DNA of 6,370 nt, from the NCBI GenBank assembly GCA_031273185.1, contig JAISSG010000079.1, positions 1 through 6,370 of the forward strand, read 5' to 3'. The notes beneath the pieces are model-generated. The model was not told the origin of the DNA, did not search any database, and saw only the letters and a list, made by a program, of their open reading frames with translations. Positions 1-6,039 of the stretch are shown here, piece after piece; position 1 is the stretch's first letter, and each line of letters starts with the position of its first letter. The translations under genes and the position numbers were made by a program. The stretch comes from Treponema sp. Its GTDB lineage: Bacteria; Spirochaetota; Spirochaetia; Treponematales; Breznakiellaceae.

Positions 1-198
1 GTATACGGGTGCGAAAGGTATAGAATAATGTTTGAATATTAACAGTACAACGCAATTTAACAAAAATAATAAAGATACAAGATAAATTTGTTTTTTTTGG
101 TAATTTTTAGAGGTTCCCACCATATAATAAATATGTCAAGTGTTTTATTCCAAAATGTTTGGGCAAATTTGGAACTGGGCATAACAACGGCGACGGAA
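1..198. other. AT-rich non-coding flank downstream of nifU
   Basis: This stretch is strongly AT-rich and I find no convincing gene on either strand. The only long reading frame here (plus strand from 88) runs on through nifU in antisense and has no family resemblance. I see no clear intrinsic terminator for nifU. A perfect TTGACA box on the minus strand (139-134) has no matching -10 box at a normal distance. It probably is spacer between nifU and a neighbour outside the window. Confidence 0.5.
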
Positions 199-789
199 CT
201 ACCCGTAGATATGCTCCAGCCCGTGCAGGAATTCCTCTGCCTTGATCTTGCAGCTACCGCAGACCGTGCCGATCTTGGTTGCCTGCTGGAGTTGCTCCCA
301 GGTACGGGAACCAGCCTTGAAGGCGTCTTCTATGTCCTTGTCGGTGATGCCCACGCAGTTGCAGATAACGGTTCCCTCTTCCTTGAGCGTCCCCGCCCTG
401 CCGGTCTTGGCAAGGTGGTCGTCAATGGCGGCACGCAGGGCCTTGTCGCCCAGCACCGAGCAGTGGATTTTGAATTCCGGCAGGCCGCCAAGTTTTTTTA
501 CGAGGTCTTCCGGCTTTACCTGATAGGCCTCCTCTATTTTCATGCCTTTGATCATCTCGGAGAGCATACTGGTGGAGGCAATCGCGCTGGCGCAGCCGTA
601 GGTTTTCCAGCGCACGTCGGTGATAACATCGTTGTCAATTTTCAGGAGCATCAGCATCTGATCGCCGCACTTGATGTTCCCCGTCTGCCCCCGGGCGTTG
701 GAGGCAAAAGACGATTCGTCCTCCAAAAGGACGTTCCGTGGATTGGTAAAATGATCTTTTACGGTATCCGAATATAACCAGTCAGACAT
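199..789 (-). CDS. nifU: NifU-like Fe-S cluster assembly scaffold (IscU domain + BFD-type [2Fe-2S] domain)
   Basis: This cytoplasmic scaffold protein takes sulfur from NifS and iron, builds a Fe-S cluster and hands it to target enzymes. Residues 1-125 or so are an IscU-type domain with the three ligand cysteines in place: Cys41 with Asp43 (KCGD), Cys66 (YGCASAIAS) and Cys110 (HCSVLG). Residues 140-190 are a BFD-like domain with four cysteines, Cys143 and Cys145 (ICNCVGIT) and Cys177 and Cys180 (VCGSC), which in NifU hold a permanent [2Fe-2S] cluster. At 196 residues it lacks the C-terminal Nfu domain of full-length NifU proteins of about 300 residues. The ATG is preceded by AGGAG five bases upstream (795-799), which fixes the start. 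It lies 13 bases behind nifS and is surely cotranscribed with it. The nif name reflects family only; nothing nearby points to nitrogen fixation, so the pair likely serves general Fe-S assembly. Confidence 0.96.
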   Translation of the reverse strand: MSDWLYSDTVKDHFTNPRNVLLEDESSFASNARGQTGNIKCGDQMLMLLKIDNDVITDVRWKTYGCASAIASTSMLSEMIKGMKIEEAYQVKPEDLVKKLGGLPEFKIHCSVLGDKALRAAIDDHLAKTGRAGTLKEEGTVICNCVGITDKDIEDAFKAGSRTWEQLQQATKIGTVCGSCKIKAEEFLHGLEHIYG

Positions 790-802
790 AATTACTCCTA
801 TT

Positions 803-2005
803 TTATATCGAAGACATCGCCCTCAGCCGCGCAATTATCGGCGGCACGGTTTCGACAATGTAGTCAACGTCGGCGGTGGTGATGCCCCAGCCCAGCGAAA
901 AGCGAATCGAGCCGTGGGCAAGCTCCGGCCCCACGCCGATTGCCATAAGGACGTGGGACGGCTCCAGACTGCCCGACGCGCAGGCAGAACCGGTGGAGGC
1001 CTCTATCCCCGCTATGTCCATGGAGAGGAGCATCGCCTCGCCTTCCGCGCCGGGGAACGAAATGTTTAAGGTGTTGGGAAGGGTATCGGTAAGGTGGCCG
1101 TTTATTTTCACGTTGGGGATCGAGGCGACAAGGCCGTCGCGCAGGCGGTTGCGCAGGACACCGATTTCCCTGCCGTAACGTTCGATTTCCTCCCCGGCGA
1201 TCTGGGCCGCCTTGCCGAAGCCAAAAATGCCGGTGTTGTTGTAAGTACCGGCCCGCAAGCCGTCTTCCTGATGGCCGCCGTTTATCAGCGGGAGCATCGG
1301 CGCGCCCTTGCGCACATACAACGCCCCCACCCCTTTGGGACCGTAGATTTTGTGCGCCGACACGGTAAGGTAATCCACCCCCAGTTCGTCAACGCTGACG
1401 GGTATCTTGCCAACAGCCTGCACTGCGTCGGTGTGCATCCATGTCCCCGCAGCCTTTGCCAGCGCTGCAATTTCCCTGATGTCCTGCACAGTGCCGATTT
1501 CGTTGTTTGCCATCATCACCGACACAAGAAGGGTCTTTTCGCTTAACGCATTGTTCAGCGCATCGATTTTTATTTTTCCATGCTCGTCAACCGGCAGGAA
1601 CGTCACCTTGAAGCCGAGGCTTTCCAAGAGCTTTGCCGAGTTAAACACGCAGGGATGCTCGATGGCGCTGGTGATAAACTCACAGCGGCCTTCGCCCAGC
1701 GCCCTGCCGTCCGGGGCACTGGCAAGCCGCCGCATGGTCTGGAACACCGTGTTGTTTGACTCCGAGCCGCCCGACGTGAAAAACACCGTATGCTTTTGCG
1801 CCCCCAGCAGTTTTTCGACCATGCCCCTCGCCTCTTCCACCCGGGCGCGGGCAAGCCGCCCCGACCCGTGCATACTGGAAGCGTTCCCGAAAACCTCCAA
1901 ATCCTCTATCATCGCGGCCTTCACTTCCGGCTTGAGGGGCGTTGTGGCGTTATAATCAGCATAGACCCGCCGCTGGGCGGCAGCTTGTGGCGTATTGGTA
2001 GGCAT
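803..2005 (-). CDS. nifS: Cysteine desulfurase, NifS/IscS family
   Basis: This PLP enzyme turns L-cysteine into L-alanine and leaves a persulfide on its active-site cysteine, which is passed to NifU next door. Counting from the ATG at 2005 (400 residues), the visible motifs are the N-terminal YADYNATTP, the EHP histidine (His117) that stacks on PLP, HTDAVQ with Asp193, the PLP lysine in SAHK (Lys219), GLRAGT near 250, and the catalytic Cys342 in STGSACASGSLEPSHVL. The SGSLEPSHVL loop marks the group I NifS/IscS type. The frame also opens at a GTG at 2014 (403 residues). I prefer the ATG, because a strong -10 box lies so close that the GTG would fall upstream of the transcript start. Neither start has a visible Shine-Dalgarno sequence. 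The gene comes before nifU, with 13 bases between them. Function is certain; the exact start is not. Confidence 0.96.
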   Translation of the reverse strand: MPTNTPQAAAQRRVYADYNATTPLKPEVKAAMIEDLEVFGNASSMHGSGRLARARVEEARGMVEKLLGAQKHTVFFTSGGSESNNTVFQTMRRLASAPDGRALGEGRCEFITSAIEHPCVFNSAKLLESLGFKVTFLPVDEHGKIKIDALNNALSEKTLLVSVMMANNEIGTVQDIREIAALAKAAGTWMHTDAVQAVGKIPVSVDELGVDYLTVSAHKIYGPKGVGALYVRKGAPMLPLINGGHQEDGLRAGTYNNTGIFGFGKAAQIAGEEIERYGREIGVLRNRLRDGLVASIPNVKINGHLTDTLPNTLNISFPGAEGEAMLLSMDIAGIEASTGSACASGSLEPSHVLMAIGVGPELAHGSIRFSLGWGITTADVDYIVETVPPIIARLRAMSSI

Positions 2006-2015
2006 CGTTGCCACA

Positions 2016-2024
2016 ATTATAACA
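2016..2024 (-). promoter_or_regulatory. Extended -10 promoter element of nifSU
   Basis: Read on the minus strand, the sequence is TGTTATAAT, a perfect TGn-TATAAT extended -10 box. No good -35 box lies 16-18 bases upstream, where the sequence is C/T-rich, but extended -10 promoters can do without one. The expected transcript start is an A at 2009 or 2008, only three or four bases before the nifS ATG. Promoter activity is inferred from sequence only. Confidence 0.45.
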
Positions 2025-2040
2025 GAAAAGGTTAAGAAAA

Positions 2041-2070
2041 GGGAATGGGGAGCGGGGAATAGGGAGTGGG
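2041..2070 (+). repeat. G-tract array, copy 1 of a G-rich repeat, between nifS and the divergent gene
   Basis: Five G-tracts (2041-2043, 2047-2050, 2054-2057, 2062-2064, 2068-2070) are separated by loops of 3, 3, 4 and 3 bases. This meets the usual G-quadruplex pattern. Bases 2041-2057 match 5430-5446 at 16 of 17 positions in the same orientation. The array lies just upstream of the nifS promoter, with the C-rich strand being the nifS coding-sense strand. Confidence 0.7.
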
Positions 2071-2132
2071 TGTCTAATCCCCGATTTCATTTTTTCCTCA
2101 AGTTTGGGCCGGTTCCTGCCGATAAATAACTG

Positions 2133-2137
2133 GGAGG
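2133..2137 (+). promoter_or_regulatory. Ribosome binding site that sets the start of the exported-protein gene
   Basis: The bases are GGAGG, a near-perfect Shine-Dalgarno core. Five bases later comes ATC followed by AAA AAG and a run of Leu/Ala codons, which is exactly where an ATG would be expected for a signal peptide. The in-frame TTG at 2104 has no ribosome binding site and would put this GGAGG inside the gene. Confidence 0.6.
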
Positions 2138-2142
2138 TTATT

Positions 2143-2715
2143 ATCAAAAAGCTACTTTTGGCATTATTGTTGCCGTTATTTGCTTTGTACCCGCAAAACA
2201 GGGATCGAAGGACCACAGGGCCTGATCAAAGGACTGCGGAGTCTGTCGTCTATGATACCCAGGTCACCTTCCGGGGCTTTTCCTGGGGAACCAGCATGCA
2301 GGATGTCATCAAACAGATGGGAAACCCCGTGTCGAGGGAGGAGGTCAACGGCCTTGTCTCCCTTGTCTGGGAAAATGTCGAGGTGAGCGGGTACATGACC
2401 TACATGCTTGCCTATTTTTCAAGAACGGGGCTGGAAGGCGGCACCTATTATTTCATCAACCGCGATCTGGACGAGATTATGCGCTGCTACAGCGAGATGC
2501 GCCAGCAACTGAGGGAACGCCACGGCCCCACCGTGCTCTTTAACGGGATTCTCAGGGAGCCCCGCCCCTACGAATGCTCGTGGAATCTTTCCGGCGGTTT
2601 TGTCTACCTCAAGGTAAATACCCGCACGGGGGAACCGGTCACCCTGTGGTTTTCGTCCCCCACGCTGACACGGCAGATCATGGGCGACACAAAACCGACA
2701 ACCGCACGAAGATAG
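2143..2715 (+). CDS. Putative exported protein of unknown function, apparent ATC start
   Basis: I do not recognise a named family. Read from ATC at 2143, the protein has 190 residues and begins with a typical signal peptide: two lysines, then a Leu/Ala-rich core at about residues 4-16 (LLLALLLPLFALY), then a polar, charged stretch. There is no lipobox cysteine and no clear signal peptidase site. The mature part opens with FRGFSWGTSMQDVIKQMGNP (from about residue 44). Short FRG-x-WGTS-type openings like this recall small periplasmic proteins of treponemes, but that is memory, not a match. The rest is mixed alpha/beta in look, with many aromatic residues and no cysteine pair suggestive of catalysis. 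A longer reading from TTG at 2104 gives 203 residues but lacks a ribosome binding site. The gene is divergent from nifS and ends 7 bases from the end of purF. Base composition matches its GC-rich neighbours, so it looks native. Confidence 0.75.
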   Translation: MKKLLLALLLPLFALYPQNRDRRTTGPDQRTAESVVYDTQVTFRGFSWGTSMQDVIKQMGNPVSREEVNGLVSLVWENVEVSGYMTYMLAYFSRTGLEGGTYYFINRDLDEIMRCYSEMRQQLRERHGPTVLFNGILREPRPYECSWNLSGGFVYLKVNTRTGEPVTLWFSSPTLTRQIMGDTKPTTARR

Positions 2716-2722
2716 TTTTGGC

Positions 2723-4168
2723 TTATATACCCTCGTCGTGCTTGTAGCTGACGGGTATGGGATACTCGCCGGTGAAGCAGCCGAGGCAGAAGCCGCAGTC
2801 GCCGGGCGTTTTTGCGGCGGCGGTCAAATCCAGCGATTCCAATAAACCCTTCACCGAAATAAAGTACAGGCTATCCGCCCCCAGTGTCTTGCACAGCTCG
2901 TCGGCGCTGCTGGCGTTGCTGATCAAATCTTTGCGGTGCGGCGTGTCAATGCCGAAGTAGCAGGGGTAGCGTACCGGCGGCGAACATATCCGTATGTGCA
3001 CCTCCCTTGCGCCCGCGCCCCGCAGCAGCGAAACCAGACGGCGGCTGGTGGTGCCGCGGACAATCGAGTCGTCGATAAGCACCACCCGCTTGCCGCTGAC
3101 CTCGCTGCGGATGATGAAGTGCTTGAGCAGGACGGCGCGTTCCCGCTCCGTCTGCTCCGGCGCGATAAAAGTCCTGCCGATGTATTTGTTCTTTACAATG
3201 CCCATGCCGAAGGGAGTGCCCGTCTCCCTGCCGTAGCCGATTGCCGCCGGTATGCCCGAATCGGGAACCCCGATAACCAGATCGGCATCCACGGACGATT
3301 CCTTGCCGAGTATCTCGCCCACGCGGATTCGGGAGTGGTACACGTCGATGCCGTCGATGATGCTGTCCGGGCGGGCAAAGTAAACGTACTCAAAGGAGCA
3401 GATCGCCCGCCGGGTTTTTTCGCTGAAACTAAACGAAAGCACCTGATCCCGGTTGATGATAACCACCTCGCCGGGATCAATGTCCCGGACGAATTTGCCG
3501 CCCGCCGCCTCTATCGCACAGGACTCGCTGGAAAGTACCCAGCCGTCGTGCTTTGAGTTTTTCCCGCTGTCCAACTGCCCCAGACACAGCGGGCGTATGC
3601 CGTTCGGGTCACGCGCCCCCACCAGAGCATCGTCGGTAAGCACCACCAGCGCATACGAGCCTTTGATAAATTTGATGGTGTCGGTAAGGGCCTTTTCCAG
3701 CCCCTTCTTGTAATTTTTTGCAATTAAATTAACAATAACTTCGCTGTCGCTGGAAGACGTAAACCCGATACCCGCATCCTCAAGCAGCTCCCGCACCACA
3801 TCGGCATTGGTAAGCGTCCCGTTATGTGCAATGGCAATCGACCCCAGCTTGAAGCGGCTTACAAAGGGCTGGGCGTTTTCTATGCCACCACAGCCAAATG
3901 TCGAATAACGGACATGACCCACCGCCACAGAACCCTTAACACGGGACAGGGTTTCCGCCGTGAAAATGTCACCCGTAAGCCCCGTGCCTTTCTGGACTTC
4001 GATAACCTTGTCCCGGACGGCGGCTATGCCGGCGCTTTCCTGCCCCCGATGCTGCAACGAAAACAGCCCGTAGTACACCAGAGGCGCGGCTTCCTGCTGG
4101 GGATCGTTGAGGAACACCCCAAAAACACCGCATTCCTCGTGCAGCTTGTCGTCGTCGTCGGAACTCAT
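2723..4168 (-). CDS. purF: Amidophosphoribosyltransferase (glutamine PRPP amidotransferase), Fe-S type
   Basis: PurF makes 5-phosphoribosylamine from PRPP and glutamine, the first committed step of purine synthesis. The 481-residue precursor begins with a 12-residue propeptide, MSSDDDDKLHEE, then Cys13 (ECGVFG), the N-terminal nucleophile exposed by self-processing in this subtype. The glutaminase domain shows QHRGQESAGI (39-48), GHVRYST (84-90), HNGTLTN (115-121) and DPNGIRPL (187-194). The phosphoribosyltransferase domain has the PRPP loop VVLIDDSIVRGTTS (362-375). Cysteines at 257 (ICSFEYVYFARPDS), 403 (PCYFGID) and in the C-terminal CGFCLGC (458, 461, 464) match the places that bind [4Fe-4S] in the Bacillus subtilis enzyme. 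It is therefore the oxygen-sensitive Fe-S type, not the E. coli type. GGATAAGG lies seven bases before the ATG. It follows purC by 14 bases and is the last gene of the purE-purC-purF run. Confidence 0.97.
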   Translation of the reverse strand: MSSDDDDKLHEECGVFGVFLNDPQQEAAPLVYYGLFSLQHRGQESAGIAAVRDKVIEVQKGTGLTGDIFTAETLSRVKGSVAVGHVRYSTFGCGGIENAQPFVSRFKLGSIAIAHNGTLTNADVVRELLEDAGIGFTSSSDSEVIVNLIAKNYKKGLEKALTDTIKFIKGSYALVVLTDDALVGARDPNGIRPLCLGQLDSGKNSKHDGWVLSSESCAIEAAGGKFVRDIDPGEVVIINRDQVLSFSFSEKTRRAICSFEYVYFARPDSIIDGIDVYHSRIRVGEILGKESSVDADLVIGVPDSGIPAAIGYGRETGTPFGMGIVKNKYIGRTFIAPEQTERERAVLLKHFIIRSEVSGKRVVLIDDSIVRGTTSRRLVSLLRGAGAREVHIRICSPPVRYPCYFGIDTPHRKDLISNASSADELCKTLGADSLYFISVKGLLESLDLTAAAKTPGDCGFCLGCFTGEYPIPVSYKHDEGI

Positions 4169-4182
4169 GCTTGAGCCTTATC

Positions 4183-4911
4183 CTATTCCTTGCTGCTCAT
4201 TCTTTCCAGAATCTCGACATACGCCTCTTTTACGTTGCCCATATCCCGGCGGAAGCGGTCCTTGTCAAGCTTTTCGTTGGTCTTCGCGTCCCAAAAGCGG
4301 CAGGTGTCGGGGGAGATTTCGTCGGCCAAAACAAGTTCGCCCGTCCCATCGCCCGTCCTGCCGAATTCCAGCTTGAAGTCGATCAGCTTTATCCCCCGCT
4401 TCAGGAAAAAGGTACTCAGCACCTCGTTGACCCTGAAGGTGATATTCTTGATCGCCTCGATTTCGTCGAAGGTGGACGCGCCGATGGCAACAGCGTGGTA
4501 GTCGTTGATCAGCGGGTCTCCCAGACTGTCGTCCTTGTACGAAAGCTCAAAGACCGTGGTCTGTAGTTCCGTGCCCTCGGCAAGGCCCAACCGTTTCGCC
4601 ATCGATCCGGCGGCCGTGTTGCGGACGATCACCTCAAGCGGGATGATCTTTACCTTTTTGCACAGCATGTCGCGGTCGTTCAGTTGTTTGACAAAGTGGG
4701 TGGGAATGCCCGACTGCTCCAAAAGCTCGAAGAGGCCGGTGGCGATACGGTTGTTCAGTATGCCCTTGTCCTCTATCTGGCCTTTTTTCTCCCCATTAAA
4801 CGCCGTGGCATCGTCCTTGTAGCGGATGACCACCAGATAGTCCCGGTCGGTGGCGAATATTTTTTTCGCCTTTCCCTCGTACAGCTCTTTTCCGATTACA
4901 ACTTCGCTCAT
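4183..4911 (-). CDS. purC: Phosphoribosylaminoimidazole-succinocarboxamide (SAICAR) synthase
   Basis: PurC joins aspartate to CAIR using ATP and gives SAICAR. The protein has 242 residues, the normal length for a bacterial single-domain PurC. Visible family motifs are [10 protein letters not shown] (10-19, nucleotide-binding loop), the acidic [12 protein letters not shown] region (33-44), [13 protein letters not shown] (91-103), LIDFKLEFG (176-184) and [14 protein letters not shown] (195-208). The ATG overlaps the purE stop codon as ATGA (4911-4908), which implies translational coupling. An AAGGAAG ribosome binding site sits inside the end of purE. PurC uses the product of PurE directly, so the two genes encode consecutive steps. 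Confidence 0.97.
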   Translation of the reverse strand: MSEVVIGKELYEGKAKKIFATDRDYLVVIRYKDDATAFNGEKKGQIEDKGILNNRIATGLFELLEQSGIPTHFVKQLNDRDMLCKKVKIIPLEVIVRNTAAGSMAKRLGLAEGTELQTTVFELSYKDDSLGDPLINDYHAVAIGASTFDEIEAIKNITFRVNEVLSTFFLKRGIKLIDFKLEFGRTGDGTGELVLADEISPDTCRFWDAKTNEKLDKDRFRRDMGNVKEAYVEILERMSSKE

Positions 4912-5387
4912 AATTTCACTTCCTTGTTTTCCTTGGCTAGTTTTTCCTTGGTCTGTTTTCTAAAATCGGCAAGCGATTTTTTCAGTTCAGGGTATTTCAG
5001 CGCAAGCACCTGGCAGGCAAAATAGGCGGCGTTTGCCGCATTGTCTATGCCCACCGCCGCGACGGGGACGGGCTTGGGCATCTGCACGATGGATAACAGC
5101 GCGTCCAGCCCGCCCAGACCCCCGGCATTGACTGGCACGCCGACGACGGGGATAAGCGTCTGGCTGGCGATAACGCCGGGAAGGTGGGCGGCAAGCCCCG
5201 CCCCGGCGATAATCACCTCCGTGCCGTCGGCTTCAAGGGCGCTGATGGTCTCGGCAAGCAGTTCCGGGGCGCGATGCGCCGAAATCGTGTACGATTCGTA
5301 CGCCACGCCGAATTCCTTGAGGACATCGGCAGCCTTTTTCATTATCTGGGCATCGGTCGCGGAACCGAACAGTATCGCCACTTTCAT
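4908..5387 (-). CDS. purE: N5-carboxyaminoimidazole ribonucleotide mutase (PurE, class I)
   Basis: PurE moves the carboxyl group of N5-CAIR to give CAIR, the substrate of PurC. The 159 residues show the glycine-rich GSATDAQ start (8-14), SAHRAPE (36-42), [15 protein letters not shown] (61-75), [21 protein letters not shown] (84-104) and a C-terminal [13 protein letters not shown] (117-128). SAHR and AAHLPG are features of class I bacterial enzymes, which work with PurK; the animal-like class II form uses CO2 directly and has SAHK-type motifs. No purK is in the window. The first residues (MKVAILFGS) are a normal PurE N-terminus, so the ATG at 5387 is probably right, although no Shine-Dalgarno sequence precedes it. 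This is the first gene of the purE-purC-purF run, and its leader is C-rich. Confidence 0.96.
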   Translation of the reverse strand: MKVAILFGSATDAQIMKKAADVLKEFGVAYESYTISAHRAPELLAETISALEADGTEVIIAGAGLAAHLPGVIASQTLIPVVGVPVNAGGLGGLDALLSIVQMPKPVPVAAVGIDNAANAAYFACQVLALKYPELKKSLADFRKQTKEKLAKENKEVKL

Positions 5388-5407
5388 GGATCAAGGCTAC
5401 CACGCAA

Positions 5408-5447
5408 GGGGGCTGGAGGGCAAGGGGACGGGAATGGGGATCGGGGG
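5408..5447 (+). repeat. G-tract array, copy 2 of the G-rich repeat, upstream of purE
   Basis: Six G-tracts (5408-5412, 5418-5420, 5424-5427, 5430-5432, 5436-5439, 5443-5447) are separated by loops of 5, 3, 2, 3 and 3 bases, a strong G-quadruplex pattern. Bases 5430-5446 match 2041-2057 at 16 of 17 positions. It starts 20 bases upstream of the purE ATG, so the purE mRNA leader would carry the C-rich copy and the G-rich strand is the template. Confidence 0.7.
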
Positions 5448-5455
5448 CTACTTAC

Positions 5456-5484
5456 TTGATGATATTTACCAGATGGGGTATACA
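5456..5484 (+). promoter_or_regulatory. Candidate promoter of the right-hand AT-rich genes
   Basis: TTGATG (5456-5461) and TATACA (5479-5484) are spaced by exactly 17 bases, each matching the sigma-70 consensus at four of six positions. A transcript would start near 5491, giving a leader of about 18 bases before the ATG at 5509. It starts nine bases after the G-tract array. It is the only good pair I see between purE and 5509. Confidence 0.4.
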
Positions 5485-5485
5485 A
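5459..5485 (-). promoter_or_regulatory. Weak candidate promoter for purECF
   Basis: On the minus strand TTGTAT (5485-5480) and TATCAT (5464-5459) could be -35 and -10 boxes, but the spacer is only 15 bases. If used, the leader would be about 65 bases, mostly C-rich. The boxes overlap those of the plus-strand candidate. No purine riboswitch is evident. Confidence 0.2.
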
Positions 5486-5508
5486 GAAAATAGGTAAAGG
5501 TAGGCAGT

Positions 5509-5997
5509 ATGCGTAGACCGGGATTGATTTTTGGGAGGCACTTAACTGTTTTTTGTTATTGTATTTTTGTTCTAACGGCTATGGATCATAATTGTTATGC
5601 CGAAGAACAAAAAGACAGTGTGATAATTTATAAAGAATCGTTTCGCCTTTTGTGCGATGCGAATACATTTTATTTGAACGATGACAGCCAGACGATGGCA
5701 TTTTTTGTTCTGTTTGAAAACAAAGATGCAATTAACATATTTACTGAATTATTACGGGAATCAAAAACAGGAGTTGGTATGGTTTATGCATTATTGGGAT
5801 TGTTTGAACATGATGAAAATCGCTATAACGAAATACTGAAATCTGTTGACTTGTCCAAAGGTGTTTATGTAAAAACTATCCCTTCTGCTGATTATTCCAT
5901 GAGGTCCAGTTTAGGTGAAATGAAAATAGCTATAGAAAACGGCGTATGGATGAGAAATTTGAGAACAAACGCCAGCAAAATTGAAGGTGATGGGTAA
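5509..5997 (+). CDS. Putative exported protein of unknown function
   Basis: I do not recognise this 162-residue protein. It starts MRRPG, then has a hydrophobic segment at about residues 7-24 (LIFGRHLTVFCYCIFVLTA) that fits a signal peptide, with a possible cleavage after Cys-Tyr-Ala at 29-31, before a charged EEQKDS. The body has a helical look, including FFVLFENKDAINIFTELL and a GMVYALLGLFEHDENRYNEIL stretch. This could be a HEAT- or TPR-like pair of helices, and the spacing 'residue loss, then Ala-Leu-Leu-Gly-Leu' resembles small alpha-solenoid proteins, but this is only a guess. The coding sequence is clearly AT-richer than the pur and nif genes, which suggests separate ancestry or weak codon selection. 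A short AGG-containing stretch precedes the ATG. The next gene starts 42 bases later on the same strand, so the two are probably cotranscribed. Confidence 0.7.
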   Translation: MRRPGLIFGRHLTVFCYCIFVLTAMDHNCYAEEQKDSVIIYKESFRLLCDANTFYLNDDSQTMAFFVLFENKDAINIFTELLRESKTGVGMVYALLGLFEHDENRYNEILKSVDLSKGVYVKTIPSADYSMRSSLGEMKIAIENGVWMRNLRTNASKIEGDG

Positions 5998-6039
5998 TGG
6001 CTACGCACTGCGCCTGTTACACAAAATAAAGGATGTAAT

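Noticed and set aside
134..139. Minus-strand TTGACA as a promoter -35 box
   Set aside because: No -10-like hexamer lies 16-18 bases downstream on that strand.
88..777. Long plus-strand reading frame of 229 codons
   Set aside because: It runs antisense through all of nifU, which has full family motifs; its product is low in recognisable features and it arises from GC-biased codon use.
1407..1955. Plus-strand reading frame of 182 codons, and similar ones at 1094-1546
   Set aside because: Antisense shadows of nifS, with no ribosome binding site and no family resemblance.
199..2005. Evidence for nitrogen fixation
   Set aside because: nifS/nifU homologues of this type serve as the general Fe-S system in many anaerobes; no nitrogenase or nif regulatory gene is visible.
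2104..2142. TTG start for the exported-protein gene
   Set aside because: No ribosome binding site before it, and it would put a strong GGAGG and a polar segment ahead of the signal peptide inside the protein.
2704..2741. Inverted repeat as a bidirectional terminator between the exported-protein gene and purF
   Set aside because: Only six base pairs with a 26-base loop and no T-run on either side.
2936..3556. Plus-strand reading frame of 206 codons
   Set aside because: Antisense shadow of purF, where all catalytic motifs lie on the minus strand.
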